Shown: positions 57,901 to 64,000 of the stretch, piece after piece | Layout: every line of letters begins with the position of its first letter | Numbering within the stretch: the stretch's first letter is position 1 | DNA from: Parcubacteria group bacterium ADurb.Bin192 | GTDB lineage: Bacteria > Patescibacteriota > Patescibacteriia > 2-12-FULL-60-25 | Reading direction: 5' to 3' | DNA: 64,000 bases | Assembly (NCBI GenBank): GCA_002070095.1 | Contig: MWCR01000001.1 | Location: forward strand, 1 to 64,000 | The notes under the pieces: generated by a model | The model's input: only the letters and a program-made list of their open reading frames with translations | Told to the model about the DNA's origin: nothing | Database searches by the model: none | Made by a program: the position numbers and the translations under genes

Positions 57901-60900
57901 GAAGTGGATGACGGGCAATTAGTGCCATCCAAAAGACAAACACTGATTCCGCCAATCATGGTGTTGGCAGGCAAACGAGCCAAACCGGTAACATAGAGGC
58001 TGGTGCCGGTGGCATCTCCCCAGAATAATTCGGAAGTTGTAGCCGAACTCAAAGTCAACAAACCGGTAAATCTGCCGTCACCGTCAACATCAAGAGTATG
58101 CGAGGGGGTTGTGGTTCCGATGCCCACGTAATGGTCAGCTGTAATGCGCATGACCTCATCTGCCAACTCCGTTCCTCCGGCATGAAACAAAATAGCTGAC
58201 GAAGCGGTAGCGGTTCCTATGGTCAAATTAGCTGAATTGGCATACAGGTACGCGTCCAACGGACCGGTGATGGAAAAATCGGGGTTGCTGTAATTGGAAC
58301 TGTTAATACCCAAATCAACATAATAATTGGAGTCATCGCCGATATCGGCTGTCACTATATAATCACCTGATGCATTGGTTCCGGATGAATGGTTTTGCAA
58401 GTTAACCTGTAAATACGAATCCACGGTTCCTCCGAATTGCGCCACCGAATCACCGACAATCGGAAAATCACCGATACCAACTCGCAAAGACTCATCAACA
58501 ATCATATTATGCGCCGTAGCATAGCCCAAGATAGATTGAGCGACGTTGATAAAGGTGGAAGAGACAGTACCATATGTTACCAAATTTCCTCCCGTGGCAT
58601 TACTGAAAGTTAAATTTTGTATCGTGGTATTATCCATGACAACCAATTGAGTAAAGGTGGCGTTAGTAGCAGTCAAATCTGTAAACGACGCTTGATTACC
58701 TGTTAATTTTGTTATGAAAGCATTGGTTCCGGTGGCATTTGTCCAAAATAAATCAGTGGTATTTAACAATCCTGCGGAAGCATTGGTAAAATTCGCGCTC
58801 GAAGCGAACAGATTGGTGGAAGTAACATCGCCAACCGTCAGCGTGGTCAGCAAGGAGGTACCGCTGACATATAAATTGGATGACAAATTGAGGTTGGTAA
58901 AAAACGCGGCACCGGAGTTGGTTATTCTGGTGGTTGAGGCTAAAAGCAAATCACCATCAATAATATCCAAACTGGCCGTTCCCGCAAAAGTATTATCGAT
59001 AGTAATCTTGGTGTTTGTCGTAGCATTGGCCAATAAAGTAAATGCACCTCCATTATTGGAACTAAAATTCAAACTGTTTTCCGCATTAAATCCGCTGGCT
59101 GTTAAATGATAATACTCATCCGCTTGTCCGCCCTGAAGACCTGATAAATCATTATGATTCACTATGCCTGATCCAGCCCCGTTTCCATCTCTATCAATAA
59201 TTACGGGTCGCAAATCTCTTATAGCCTCAACCGAATCTTGTCCTTGTTTAAATATAATGGCTCCAATTAAAAACGCATGTTCACTGTTTAAAAAATCTTC
59301 CGGTAAAATATCAGGCGGTCTTGCGGATTGAGCATTGGCCAAATCCGTGTATGCGGCTTGTCCATACAACAAGCTGACAGATCCATGTTCATGAATATAT
59401 ACCCAATGCACGCCATACTCATCTCCGGCAAGCGCTTGTAAAACACCGCTGTTATTATCATAATTCAAATTATTCCATTGTGTAAAACCATGTGCATGAA
59501 CAAAACCCCCGCTGCCATTGCGATAATATATATCAAATGAATCTGCACCCGATGAATCAAAAGCTGGGATTATTCTTTCAAAGGCCGCGTACCAATTGGT
59601 ACATTGACTGACTGCAATATTTCTGGTTCCTACATCACTGATTATACATCCATCTGTAACAATTTGTCCTACGCCATTTTCAAGAAAATCTACAATACGG
59701 TTAATTGGCCGTGTTTCAATCGATCTTTCATCATGAATATGCAAGTATCCATCACCTTCGTTATAAACTTTAGCCAATTTATAATAAGTCCAATCACCGG
59801 AGTAATCGGTTGTTGTGGCTACTATGCTGGGATTGCCTGCATTATAATGAAGGTAAATATTAAACCATTCAAAAAATGGAACGCTGATACCCGATGATGT
59901 AGCCCAAGCGGTATAATAAACATTAGCACCGGGATTTGTTGGATCAGAAGCAATCAAGCCTTGACCGGCCGTCACCATTACTGTACCGCTGGCCGTTTGA
60001 ATTGTTTCACCTCCATAAGCTCTGCCATTGGCCACCAACATGTTGAGGTACGATTGCAAATCTAAATTATTAGGCGTATTAATGCTCGCCAACGAAATTT
60101 GTGAAGCCGGTAAACTGCCTGTAATGGAACCGAAAGAATCCAGACTCAACACCACATTGGCATTACCCAAAACCCCTGAATTGATCGAAGTGGCGCTCAC
60201 ATTACCCAATGCCCCGATGGTCAATGTATCCGAAGCCATCGCATCCGTGACACTGTCATTTGGCAAACTCAATGTACTGGTGACTGTCAAATTTCCCAAA
60301 ATCGAATTTGTGCCTGTAGCATTCAGCCAAATCAGGTTGGATAGATCCAATTCAGTGTCTATTGTCAAAGTAGTGACGGAAAGCGACCCAATATCAGCTG
60401 ATCCGAAAATCGCATCAGTCGAGCTGACTGTTCCCGATGCTAAAATATTGCGCCATGAGGAAGTCAAAGACCCTAAATCATATAAATTATGCTGTGACGG
60501 ACCGATTGTTCCATTAACCTCAAGATCAAATAATGATGGCGTGGAAGTTCCAATTCCCACTCTGCCATCTTCGGTAATCGCGAAATAATTGCCAAAAGTA
60601 TCTTCCGAAATCAAAAAAGTATTGTTTGAATCTGTTTCGATTGTCCATGAATCGGTACCAATACGTGTTCTGCGAATCCAAATCTCATCCCATCTGCGGC
60701 CGGGACCGCCCAAATCATAAGTCAAATGCGCGCCGGGCATTAAATTACCGGTTGAAGTTCCTCCTTCGAACTGCAGTGTTCCATTAATAATACTATCACC
60801 CTCAACTTCCAATTTGGCGGAAGGAGTGGATGTTCCGATGCCTACGTTACCCAAACCATCAATTCTAAATCTTTCTCCATTCAAATCATCGGCAATGTAA

Positions 60901-62018
60901 AAATCTCCTCCGGCTTCTTCTCCTAAAGTCCAAGACGAAGCTCCTAAACGCACAAAACGTGTCCAAACTTCATACCAACGCCGTCCCTGCCCGCCCAAAT
61001 TGTAAGTTAAGTGAGCGGATGGATATAAACTAGCTGTTGATGTTCCACCCGCGAATATCAATGGATTGGTTGTCGTGTTTCCATTATTCGTCACATCCTG
61101 CAAAGTCAAACCCATGGCCGAAGATGAGACGTTACCTATCGCTGTATCCAAATCTTTCAAGGCCGCTTGAACCGTCGTAGCGGACGAAAATGTAAATTCA
61201 TCATAAACACCAACCAAATAGGCACCTGATGTTAAAGGATTGCTGCCAACAGCGTCCAGCCGGATGCCATTAATCTTCAAATAATCACCAATGGCCAGAT
61301 ATCCGGTAGTAGTGGCATTACCTTGCCGGTTGACCGTAAACACATCGGATGTGCCGTCCGACATGCGCAAAAGATAGTCATATACATTGGACGTACCTTG
61401 AGTTTCTACAAACAAAGCCGTCCTCAAAGCCGTAGCCGCGTCATTAGAGGCTTGATTCAAAGCAAAAAGGTTGCCTCCGGTATTTGAAATTGAGCTTGAG
61501 GCGTGCTGACCTTGAAGCATTTCGGCGTTCAAGGCGTAAGGCACGGCCGTTAGTCTTTTGCGGGGCGACATTTCAGAGTCAGCGCCGACTTTAACCCCCA
61601 AATACAGCGCGTCCTGGTTCCAATCAATGTCCAGCGGTACCTGGCCGGCCGAGGTGTCGCCCAGTAAAACCGTAAACAAACCGCTTTTGACGTTCACGGA
61701 TACGTCAGCCGGAGTACCGGTGGGCAAGCCGTTGGTAGTGGAAGCAGACCAAATAGGCGAGCCGCCGCTGGCCTGGGTATATAAACTGAAACGCATCTGA
61801 TAGTTACCATCTCCCACATTGATACCCGAGCCGTCCATCAGCCTGCCTTGATAGTTGATCTGTCGATTAATACCGGAAGCCGCCTCTGTTTTGAGAACCG
61901 CCATTCGCAATACAGAAGCCGCTGCCAGCATCAAAATAACAAACAAAAATCCACCGTTAAAAACGGATTTTTGTCTATTATATTGTTTAAAAAGATGGCG
62001 GTCTTTTTGTTTGTTCAC
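51972..62018 (-). CDS. Giant modular surface protein, 3348 aa
   Basis: GTG start at 62018, membrane/signal segment at about 22-46, then NYQGRLMDGSG and the first CPR-type surface module. Residues 250-2200 are a long run of fibre-like beta repeats (LQTVTNTGNTTTNWLQFAGG, STADFW, SALFVNATGT), several almost identical in DNA. About 2290-2445 resembles a choice-of-anchor/MAM-like jelly roll (FPPAGWTTGG...VLEFDWRVSS). About 2500-2860 holds seven beta-propeller-like repeats (YLYAGQGDSAGDGDIQVCNP and variants). About 2900-3030 is a domain with AYDLAEMYP, then an Asp/Glu/Pro-rich tail (3200-3348). Likely an adhesin or host-contact fibre. No frameshift over 10 kb. Contains one in-frame heptamer repeat (DAGRGTSDA). 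Confidence 0.85.
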   Translation of the reverse strand: MNKQKDRHLFKQYNRQKSVFNGGFLFVILMLAAASVLRMAVLKTEAASGINRQINYQGRLMDGSGINVGDGNYQMRFSLYTQASGGSPIWSASTTNGLPTGTPADVSVNVKSGLFTVLLGDTSAGQVPLDIDWNQDALYLGVKVGADSEMSPRKRLTAVPYALNAEMLQGQHASSSISNTGGNLFALNQASNDAATALRTALFVETQGTSNVYDYLLRMSDGTSDVFTVNRQGNATTTGYLAIGDYLKINGIRLDAVGSNPLTSGAYLVGVYDEFTFSSATTVQAALKDLDTAIGNVSSSAMGLTLQDVTNNGNTTTNPLIFAGGTSTASLYPSAHLTYNLGGQGRRWYEVWTRFVRLGASSWTLGEEAGGDFYIADDLNGERFRIDGLGNVGIGTSTPSAKLEVEGDSIINGTLQFEGGTSTGNLMPGAHLTYDLGGPGRRWDEIWIRRTRIGTDSWTIETDSNNTFLISEDTFGNYFAITEDGRVGIGTSTPSLFDLEVNGTIGPSQHNLYDLGSLTSSWRNILASGTVSSTDAIFGSADIGSLSVTTLTIDTELDLSNLIWLNATGTNSILGNLTVTSTLSLPNDSVTDAMASDTLTIGALGNVSATSINSGVLGNANVVLSLDSFGSITGSLPASQISLASINTPNNLDLQSYLNMLVANGRAYGGETIQTASGTVMVTAGQGLIASDPTNPGANVYYTAWATSSGISVPFFEWFNIYLHYNAGNPSIVATTTDYSGDWTYYKLAKVYNEGDGYLHIHDERSIETRPINRIVDFLENGVGQIVTDGCIISDVGTRNIAVSQCTNWYAAFERIIPAFDSSGADSFDIYYRNGSGGFVHAHGFTQWNNLNYDNNSGVLQALAGDEYGVHWVYIHEHGSVSLLYGQAAYTDLANAQSARPPDILPEDFLNSEHAFLIGAIIFKQGQDSVEAIRDLRPVIIDRDGNGAGSGIVNHNDLSGLQGGQADEYYHLTASGFNAENSLNFSSNNGGAFTLLANATTNTKITIDNTFAGTASLDIIDGDLLLASTTRITNSGAAFFTNLNLSSNLYVSGTSLLTTLTVGDVTSTNLFASSANFTNASAGLLNTTDLFWTNATGTNAFITKLTGNQASFTDLTATNATFTQLVVMDNTTIQNLTFSNATGGNLVTYGTVSSTFINVAQSILGYATAHNMIVDESLRVGIGDFPIVGDSVAQFGGTVDSYLQVNLQNHSSGTNASGDYIVTADIGDDSNYYVDLGINSSNYSNPDFSITGPLDAYLYANSANLTIGTATASSAILFHAGGTELADEVMRITADHYVGIGTTTPSHTLDVDGDGRFTGLLTLSSATTSELFWGDATGTSLYVTGLARLPANTMIGGISVCLLDGTNCPSSTSPDLHTVTNTGNTTTNWLQFAGGTSTADFWFQQDVRVDGNVSSTSALFVNATGTNLILSGLVSSTSLISGDAVLANTIMQNATATNLNIETLKVGSGDFPVLGASIAQFGGDFNNYLVVNARNTNAGNFATANFVASADVATPGNNFNTALGIANSGFNSPFFTIANPLDSYLMGNSSDLIIVAATSSSVIKFAVGGTLANNEVMRITSDQYVGIGTTTPSHTLDVDGDGRFTGLLTLSSATTSELFWGDATGTKLYVTNLARLPSNTMIGGVNVCLLDGTNCPSSTSPDLQTVTNTGNTTTNWLQFAGGTSTADFWMQQNLIVSGNVSSTSALFINATGTYVDFITTADNPAYFEGRLFYDKSQAALSYYNEVSEMTVNLAEESIIKVYNDSGSVITNGQVVYITGADNDGHPTIELASAASSSTARIMGMATHDIGIGDHGYITRFGKVHFLDTSSFASGTSLYLSAVTPGYYTAIRPESPGITVEIGVVVQSHATEGIILVSLGSPRNGRISDGGVVFGTSNDFMTDDADNFYWNNTSKRLGLGTDNPSSTLHVVGTTQVQGIQFTHATGNSMNISGLIVSDALTVNTATSSNLIWTNATGTSLRVTGPTRLSSDTRINGILPCLADGTNCPSAAAATLQTVTNAGNTTTHDIQFAGGTSTANFRFQQDVWIDGNVSSTSALFINATGTNLAVLGYINSNLSPAVTDTYALGDATHRWQGLVVNYVTSTNVLATGYVSSSAMYINGQAVTTSVPTLNQVTTQGNVTANAIQFGGGTSTGSILPGTTDLYNLGSASLRWNNIYGNSLLVGTSTPWSLTELSGQQFAVSNNGNEKMRVDNAGNLLFATTTYTSGLDSTFVLSGNDAYYADKLGVGGSLYAGTDLRVGATSTIYGKSSLYKQDSGDYLFQFADVAASQESISGFEGSFPPAGWTTGGNANWLQDASTSTEGTYSATNGDITDNQISWMEITYNFTGNGVLEFDWRVSSEVNYDYLMVCIDNSVNCSNAGGGYYSRISGETNFATVSIPISAGLHTIRWAYDKDISISEGSDAGWVDNVIFTPYSGQNWRFYTASIERLTIAYSGNVGVGISDPEAKLDINGETKARGNVTITPAPSKTEVSWTTANIPATGIESVRALAVFNGYLYAGQGDSAGDGDIQVCNPAGGGDTTLCDNAADWSASYSGATYSQVLSLLVYKGRLYAGMGNGAGLGDVMVCNPVATGNADVCDAGDWSDAVFPAGPARISQLIEFNGYLYASNDTGVAGSASVGVCNPAGGGVATACDNAADWTNVALPVAGFERANALAVYLGRLYAFTGQSTDDSDTFYCEPDTAGDIARCDAAGDWTRPFNNTAGTYETIEEAVVYNGYLYISNGTSNADGDIQRCEPQAAGNDLLCDNAGDFSTVIDNGGQITRVPAMQVYDGSLFLGYEGGGNDGDIVEYRVTDPITSDAGTGFEATYSFAELNGVLYAGRGNASGNGQVYYYQKARESSYALKMEAGSSTGSMWFSSESLNYQGAGTGYDAQTGAFKFSHGLITEAGAYDLAEMYPTLDASITAGDVVVLDAQNAGYVKKSEASYEKSLLGVVSAKPGFLLSGKEKGQDLRAIALVGRVPVKVSLENGEVAVGDPLTSASISGYAMKATKPGMIIGHALESFSSSTQDAGRGTSDALTGTVMMVVQTGYYFGSQDSPLGQIAGFLGETTSTQIIQQAFNGDAYAIEQVMGGLINPQVADGSSINNVSSAQLDVLIVRTAALIAGDLTVGGDVRLMGRVIVSENTAGVVDVPAGQAWVEIVFKTPFDEVPVVVVTPESDAEEYFTPWLGRFRIAKKTKEGFRIEVDEGSCLNPADCGRTMKFNWMAVGVQSQALSLDEEADDNNASDTTTTTAIGDNPESEQVVEPENSETQIISEPETLPEQVVEPADVVDPPLEEAMLPVVELDTQENQSDDEQETEAIIEPLELPEVIIEPEIIESAEGGEGT
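52903..52936 (-). repeat. ACGNRGG heptamer tract inside the giant surface-protein gene
   Basis: On the minus strand ACGCAGG-ACGCAGG-ACGCGGG-ACGAGCG-ACG, perfect period 7, translated in frame as STQDAGRGTSDA. Confidence 0.8.
56900..58160 (-). repeat. Two near-identical direct repeat units inside the giant gene
   Basis: About 400 bases at 56900-57300 recur at about 57757-58160 with few changes, an offset of roughly 857 bases. Both encode the sequence from TNTGNTTTNWLQFAGG to the QYVGIGTTTPSHTLDVDGDG module. Likely recombination-active. Confidence 0.8.
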
Positions 62019-62197
62019 AAAAATTTGTTCCGGGCCAAATCACACTCATCCGGCCCAAGAACGTTTTGGTTTTGGTGGATACACCGACTCATGATGGAGT
62101 GGCATCATAAGCCCCGCTCCAAACAGGCGAACATGACCGATGATTCTGATGGCGGTTCAAAATCATCACTCGCCGATTTGAGATATTAAAAAGCTAC

Positions 62198-62350
62198 ATG
62201 CGATCCCATATAAATCACGTGCAGCTCCTCAATATTACCCAAGCATGGGCAGTAAATTGTTGGCCGTCACTAATTTTGGTGATCTGGCTTTTTATTTTGG
62301 TTTTTATCCACAAACTAATGTTGCGGATGATGAAAGGTGCTCGCCTTTGA
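62198..62350 (+). CDS. Possible small single-pass membrane peptide, 50 aa
   Basis: ATG 62198 to TGA 62350. Residues 20-38 (LILVIWLFILVFIHKLMLR) form one clear membrane helix with a basic end (MMKGARL). No Shine-Dalgarno and no obvious -10 nearby, so it could be chance in AT-rich DNA. Confidence 0.3.
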   Translation: MRSHINHVQLLNITQAWAVNCWPSLILVIWLFILVFIHKLMLRMMKGARL

Positions 62351-62467
62351 TGGCTTATAACCAGTATAAGGCTATATATATATTAATAAAAACATTAAAT
62401 AATTGTGGCTTAAGTTAGCTAAATAATAATCTTAAATAAACTAAATTAGACTGTTGATAACTTGTTT

Positions 62468-62500
62468 AAAAAAATACCCGGCGCTTGCCGGATATTTTAT
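62468..62500 (-). terminator. Terminator of the LytR_C gene
   Basis: Minus strand ATCCGGC-AAGC-GCCGGGT, stem with one mismatch, followed by ATTTTTTT. Confidence 0.75.
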
Positions 62501-62515
62501 GTGATCTATCGCTGT

Positions 62516-63343
62516 TTATTGATAATTGGCACCGATGATAATCAAAATATCCGACTTACCCGGCGCCTCCCCGGTCGGCAATTCAACTACTTCTGCCTGA
62601 AGCAAGGACTGCAAAGAAGCTATCGTGGCCGATGAAGGATTGTCTGACGTCTTAATGATCATGGTTTTCGAGTATTCCTTGCCGACCGCGTCTCCGATAC
62701 CATAGACCGTGTAGCCCTTGGCCTTTAGTGATTCCGAAGCAGATCTGGCCAAACCTGCGGTCTTGGTGCCGTTCCTGATTTCCAAGGATACCTTTTCTAC
62801 CACTCCGTCAGTACTTGTTGAACTATTAACATCATTGACAGCCGGTGTACCCGTGGCCGTTCCGGCGGCAGGCTGTTCACCCACAATTGGCATTACTGAC
62901 AATAATCTATCTTGTTTGACACTGTACAAAACAGCTTTATCAGACCAAACCAATAACCTGTCTCCATTCTCCACGTCTTTATAGAAGACCGGATTGCTGG
63001 TTTTCAGCATTTCCGAATCTTGAACCGTAGCAACCGTTGGTTCTTCTCCGGGTTTAACCGTAATCAATTGAGAAACACGGCTGATTAAAGCGGCGATATC
63101 GCTTTTTTCCATGGGCTTGCCGGCCTGTACCTGATCTTGTTGACCGGCCGCACCGCGTCCGGCGTCAGCTTGTTGCGAATTACGCTGTTTTACCTTGTTG
63201 CCTATCATCAAAGCTCCGGCCGTAACAACCACTACTATGATAATCAGAACGAAAAACGCTGTTCTTGAACCTGCTGTCTTGGGCGCATCCTCGATTATCT
63301 TTTCAGGTTCAACTTTGGTTGGAGACTTTCTTTTTTTGATCAT
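62516..63343 (-). CDS. LytR C-terminal domain (LytR_C) membrane protein
   Basis: 275 residues. Basic N-terminus (MIKKRKSPTKVEPEK), one membrane helix (about 30-48, FFVLIIIVVVVTAGALMIG), a linker containing QQADAGRGAAGQQ that echoes the heptamer-encoded peptides, a middle segment of about 90 residues, and the LytR_C domain from about 185 (VSLEIRNGTKTAGLARSASESLKAKGYTV...YSKTMII), split only for length. The domain is found at the end of LCP cell-wall ligases and in stand-alone anchored proteins such as this; wall or glycopolymer binding outside the membrane is inferred. The LCP catalytic domain is absent. TATAAT at 63372-63377 (extended GTGC) is its promoter element. Confidence 0.85.
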   Translation of the reverse strand: MIKKRKSPTKVEPEKIIEDAPKTAGSRTAFFVLIIIVVVVTAGALMIGNKVKQRNSQQADAGRGAAGQQDQVQAGKPMEKSDIAALISRVSQLITVKPGEEPTVATVQDSEMLKTSNPVFYKDVENGDRLLVWSDKAVLYSVKQDRLLSVMPIVGEQPAAGTATGTPAVNDVNSSTSTDGVVEKVSLEIRNGTKTAGLARSASESLKAKGYTVYGIGDAVGKEYSKTMIIKTSDNPSSATIASLQSLLQAEVVELPTGEAPGKSDILIIIGANYQ

Positions 63344-63371
63344 AAAATTTTAGACTTAAGTAATTGATGTC

Positions 63372-63377
63372 ATTATA
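63372..63377 (-). promoter_or_regulatory. Extended -10 box of the LytR_C gene
   Basis: Minus strand GTGC-TATAAT, 28 bases before ATG 63343; no good -35. Confidence 0.55.
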
Positions 63378-64000
63378 GCACAAAATAAAATTTTTTTGTG
63401 TATAAATATTTATCAAGAACGCAAATCATCGGGTGAGAGTGTTTTTGACTTCTTTATTCTAAAAAATGACTTAACTAAAACGATTCACCCGACCTTCAAA
63501 AAGACTATGTCCTCAAAATTAAAATTACATCTCTTTGCTTAATCCGCCGCTCGATCTCCATGACGATTAACCGCCAGACCTCGGATCAAGAATACAAAAT
63601 CGACCTGCAAGAATCTCCGGACACAGGGCAGACCTTTGACCGGCCAAGCCCGATCAAGACAGCAACCCTTAGACTCTTTCACCGGGTACATACTTGAGAG
63701 ATTGCTCTCGAAAGGTGAACTTCCTCAGGCGTCTTATCAGTCAACCACCCCTCCTCAAGTAACGGAAAATAAAAGACGGCCCCCATCGGGCCGTCTTAAT
63801 TTTGATTTATTTAAATATTTATTTTGATTTCCCACCACAATCAATATTATATAGGAATAATAATATTTTATTTTTTGGCTAAAATAAGCTTTTTATTTAA
63901 CAAGTACGCATGTTGATAAAATGTTAATTGTAAAATAAAGAGTTTACTCGCCTTCTATACCATCTACAACTTATACACAATATATTTTAGCCAAAAAAGA
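63378..64000. other. Right-end stretch without a clear gene, with one intrinsic terminator
   Basis: An inverted pair TCGGGTGA/TCACCCGA spans about 63429-63492. A 45-codon plus-strand ORF (63560-63697) has no start signals. AAGACGGCCC/GGGCCGTCTT (63773-63797), flanked by A and T runs, is a good terminator, so something upstream of it is transcribed. 63830-64000 is AT-rich with GGCTAAAAT and TTATACACA motifs near the edge. Confidence 0.5.
63770..63803. terminator. Terminator-like hairpin, orphan
   Basis: 10-base perfect stem AAGACGGCCC/GGGCCGTCTT, loop CCATC, followed by AATTTT. No assigned gene precedes it on either strand. Confidence 0.65.

Larger units (their letters stand above)
62019..62515. 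other. Intergenic stretch of about 500 bases between the giant gene and the LytR_C gene
   Basis: Contains no large gene. It holds a possible small plus-strand ORF (62198-62350, listed separately), a DnaA-box-like TTATCCACA at 62304 and TGTTGATAA at 62452, and AT-rich sequence. No convincing promoter of the giant gene was found. Confidence 0.5.

Noticed and set aside
52300-61800. Many open plus-strand frames of 60-190 codons opposite the giant gene
   Set aside because: They are shadows of a continuous 3348-codon gene with recognisable modules; none has start signals.
1-64000. Alternative genetic code with UGA as Gly
   Set aside because: Genes such as those ending at 16239 and 17129 stop at UGA at sensible positions, and no in-frame UGA interrupts a conserved gene.

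Overview
The window looks like a chromosomal segment of a Patescibacteria (CPR) bacterium. The support is family-level: a split transketolase, orphan PEP-swivel proteins, LytR_C and FemX-like wall proteins, a lysine-only histone-tail-like peptide, and very large surface proteins opening with the INYQGRL module. UGA is a stop (for example the genes ending at 16239 and at 17129), so the code is standard and this is not an SR1/Gracilibacteria genome. No rRNA, CRISPR array, prophage or transposase is visible. Three tRNAs (Lys-CUU, Arg-CCG, Ala-UGC) encode their own CCA.

Layout. 1-6.5 kb: partial DMT transporter, tRNA-Lys with a duplicated 3' tail, an AttH-like gene beside a frameshifted MFS gene, a BKACE (Kce-like) enzyme, tRNA-Arg, femX-ruvA. 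6.5-13.6 kb: repeat island, Ser/Thr kinase, ileS, second repeat island, an unknown gene with a structured leader. 13.6-25.2 kb: sugar-phosphate genes (rpiB, rpe, split transketolase, a PfkB kinase, class II aldolase) interleaved with three exported proteins sharing one unnamed domain. 25.4-34.9 kb: proteins of unknown function, DUF2207 protein, PfkB kinase plus BASS transporter, D-2-hydroxyacid dehydrogenase, mutM. 35.1-45.8 kb: the standout locus, six paralogous PEP-swivel (phosphohistidine-domain) proteins plus an HD hydrolase on one strand, facing a SixA-like histidine phosphatase across a palindromic operator. 46-51.8 kb: exported protein, tRNA-Ala with a candidate CCA-tailed ncRNA, a coiled-coil membrane protein, a 12-cysteine mini-protein, a histone-tail-like gene, EndoQ. 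52-64 kb: a 3348-residue surface protein and a LytR_C protein.

Two kinds of gene start coexist. Many genes have a TATAAT-like -10 box only 4-11 bases before ATG and no Shine-Dalgarno, which predicts leaderless mRNA. A second set (kinase, several unknown genes, lipoprotein, SixA-like gene) has TTGACA-N17 promoters, longer leaders, strong AAGGAG sites and clear intrinsic terminators, and looks more GC-rich.

Intergenic spaces are filled with composite repeats: two tandem families of 7-base period (ACATGYT-like and ACGNRGG-like) and three hairpin families (GTCATTGCGAG, GTCATCCTGAA and GTCATTTCGAG types). The ACGNRGG family also sits in frame inside rpiB, the transketolase N-subunit and the giant surface protein.

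The most promising new system is the 35-46 kb locus, read here as a possible phosphohistidine circuit: swivel domains without an ATP-grasp partner, a DNA-binding paralog that has lost the catalytic His, an HD hydrolase and a SixA-like phosphatase. The function is inference; the gene content and motifs are read directly.
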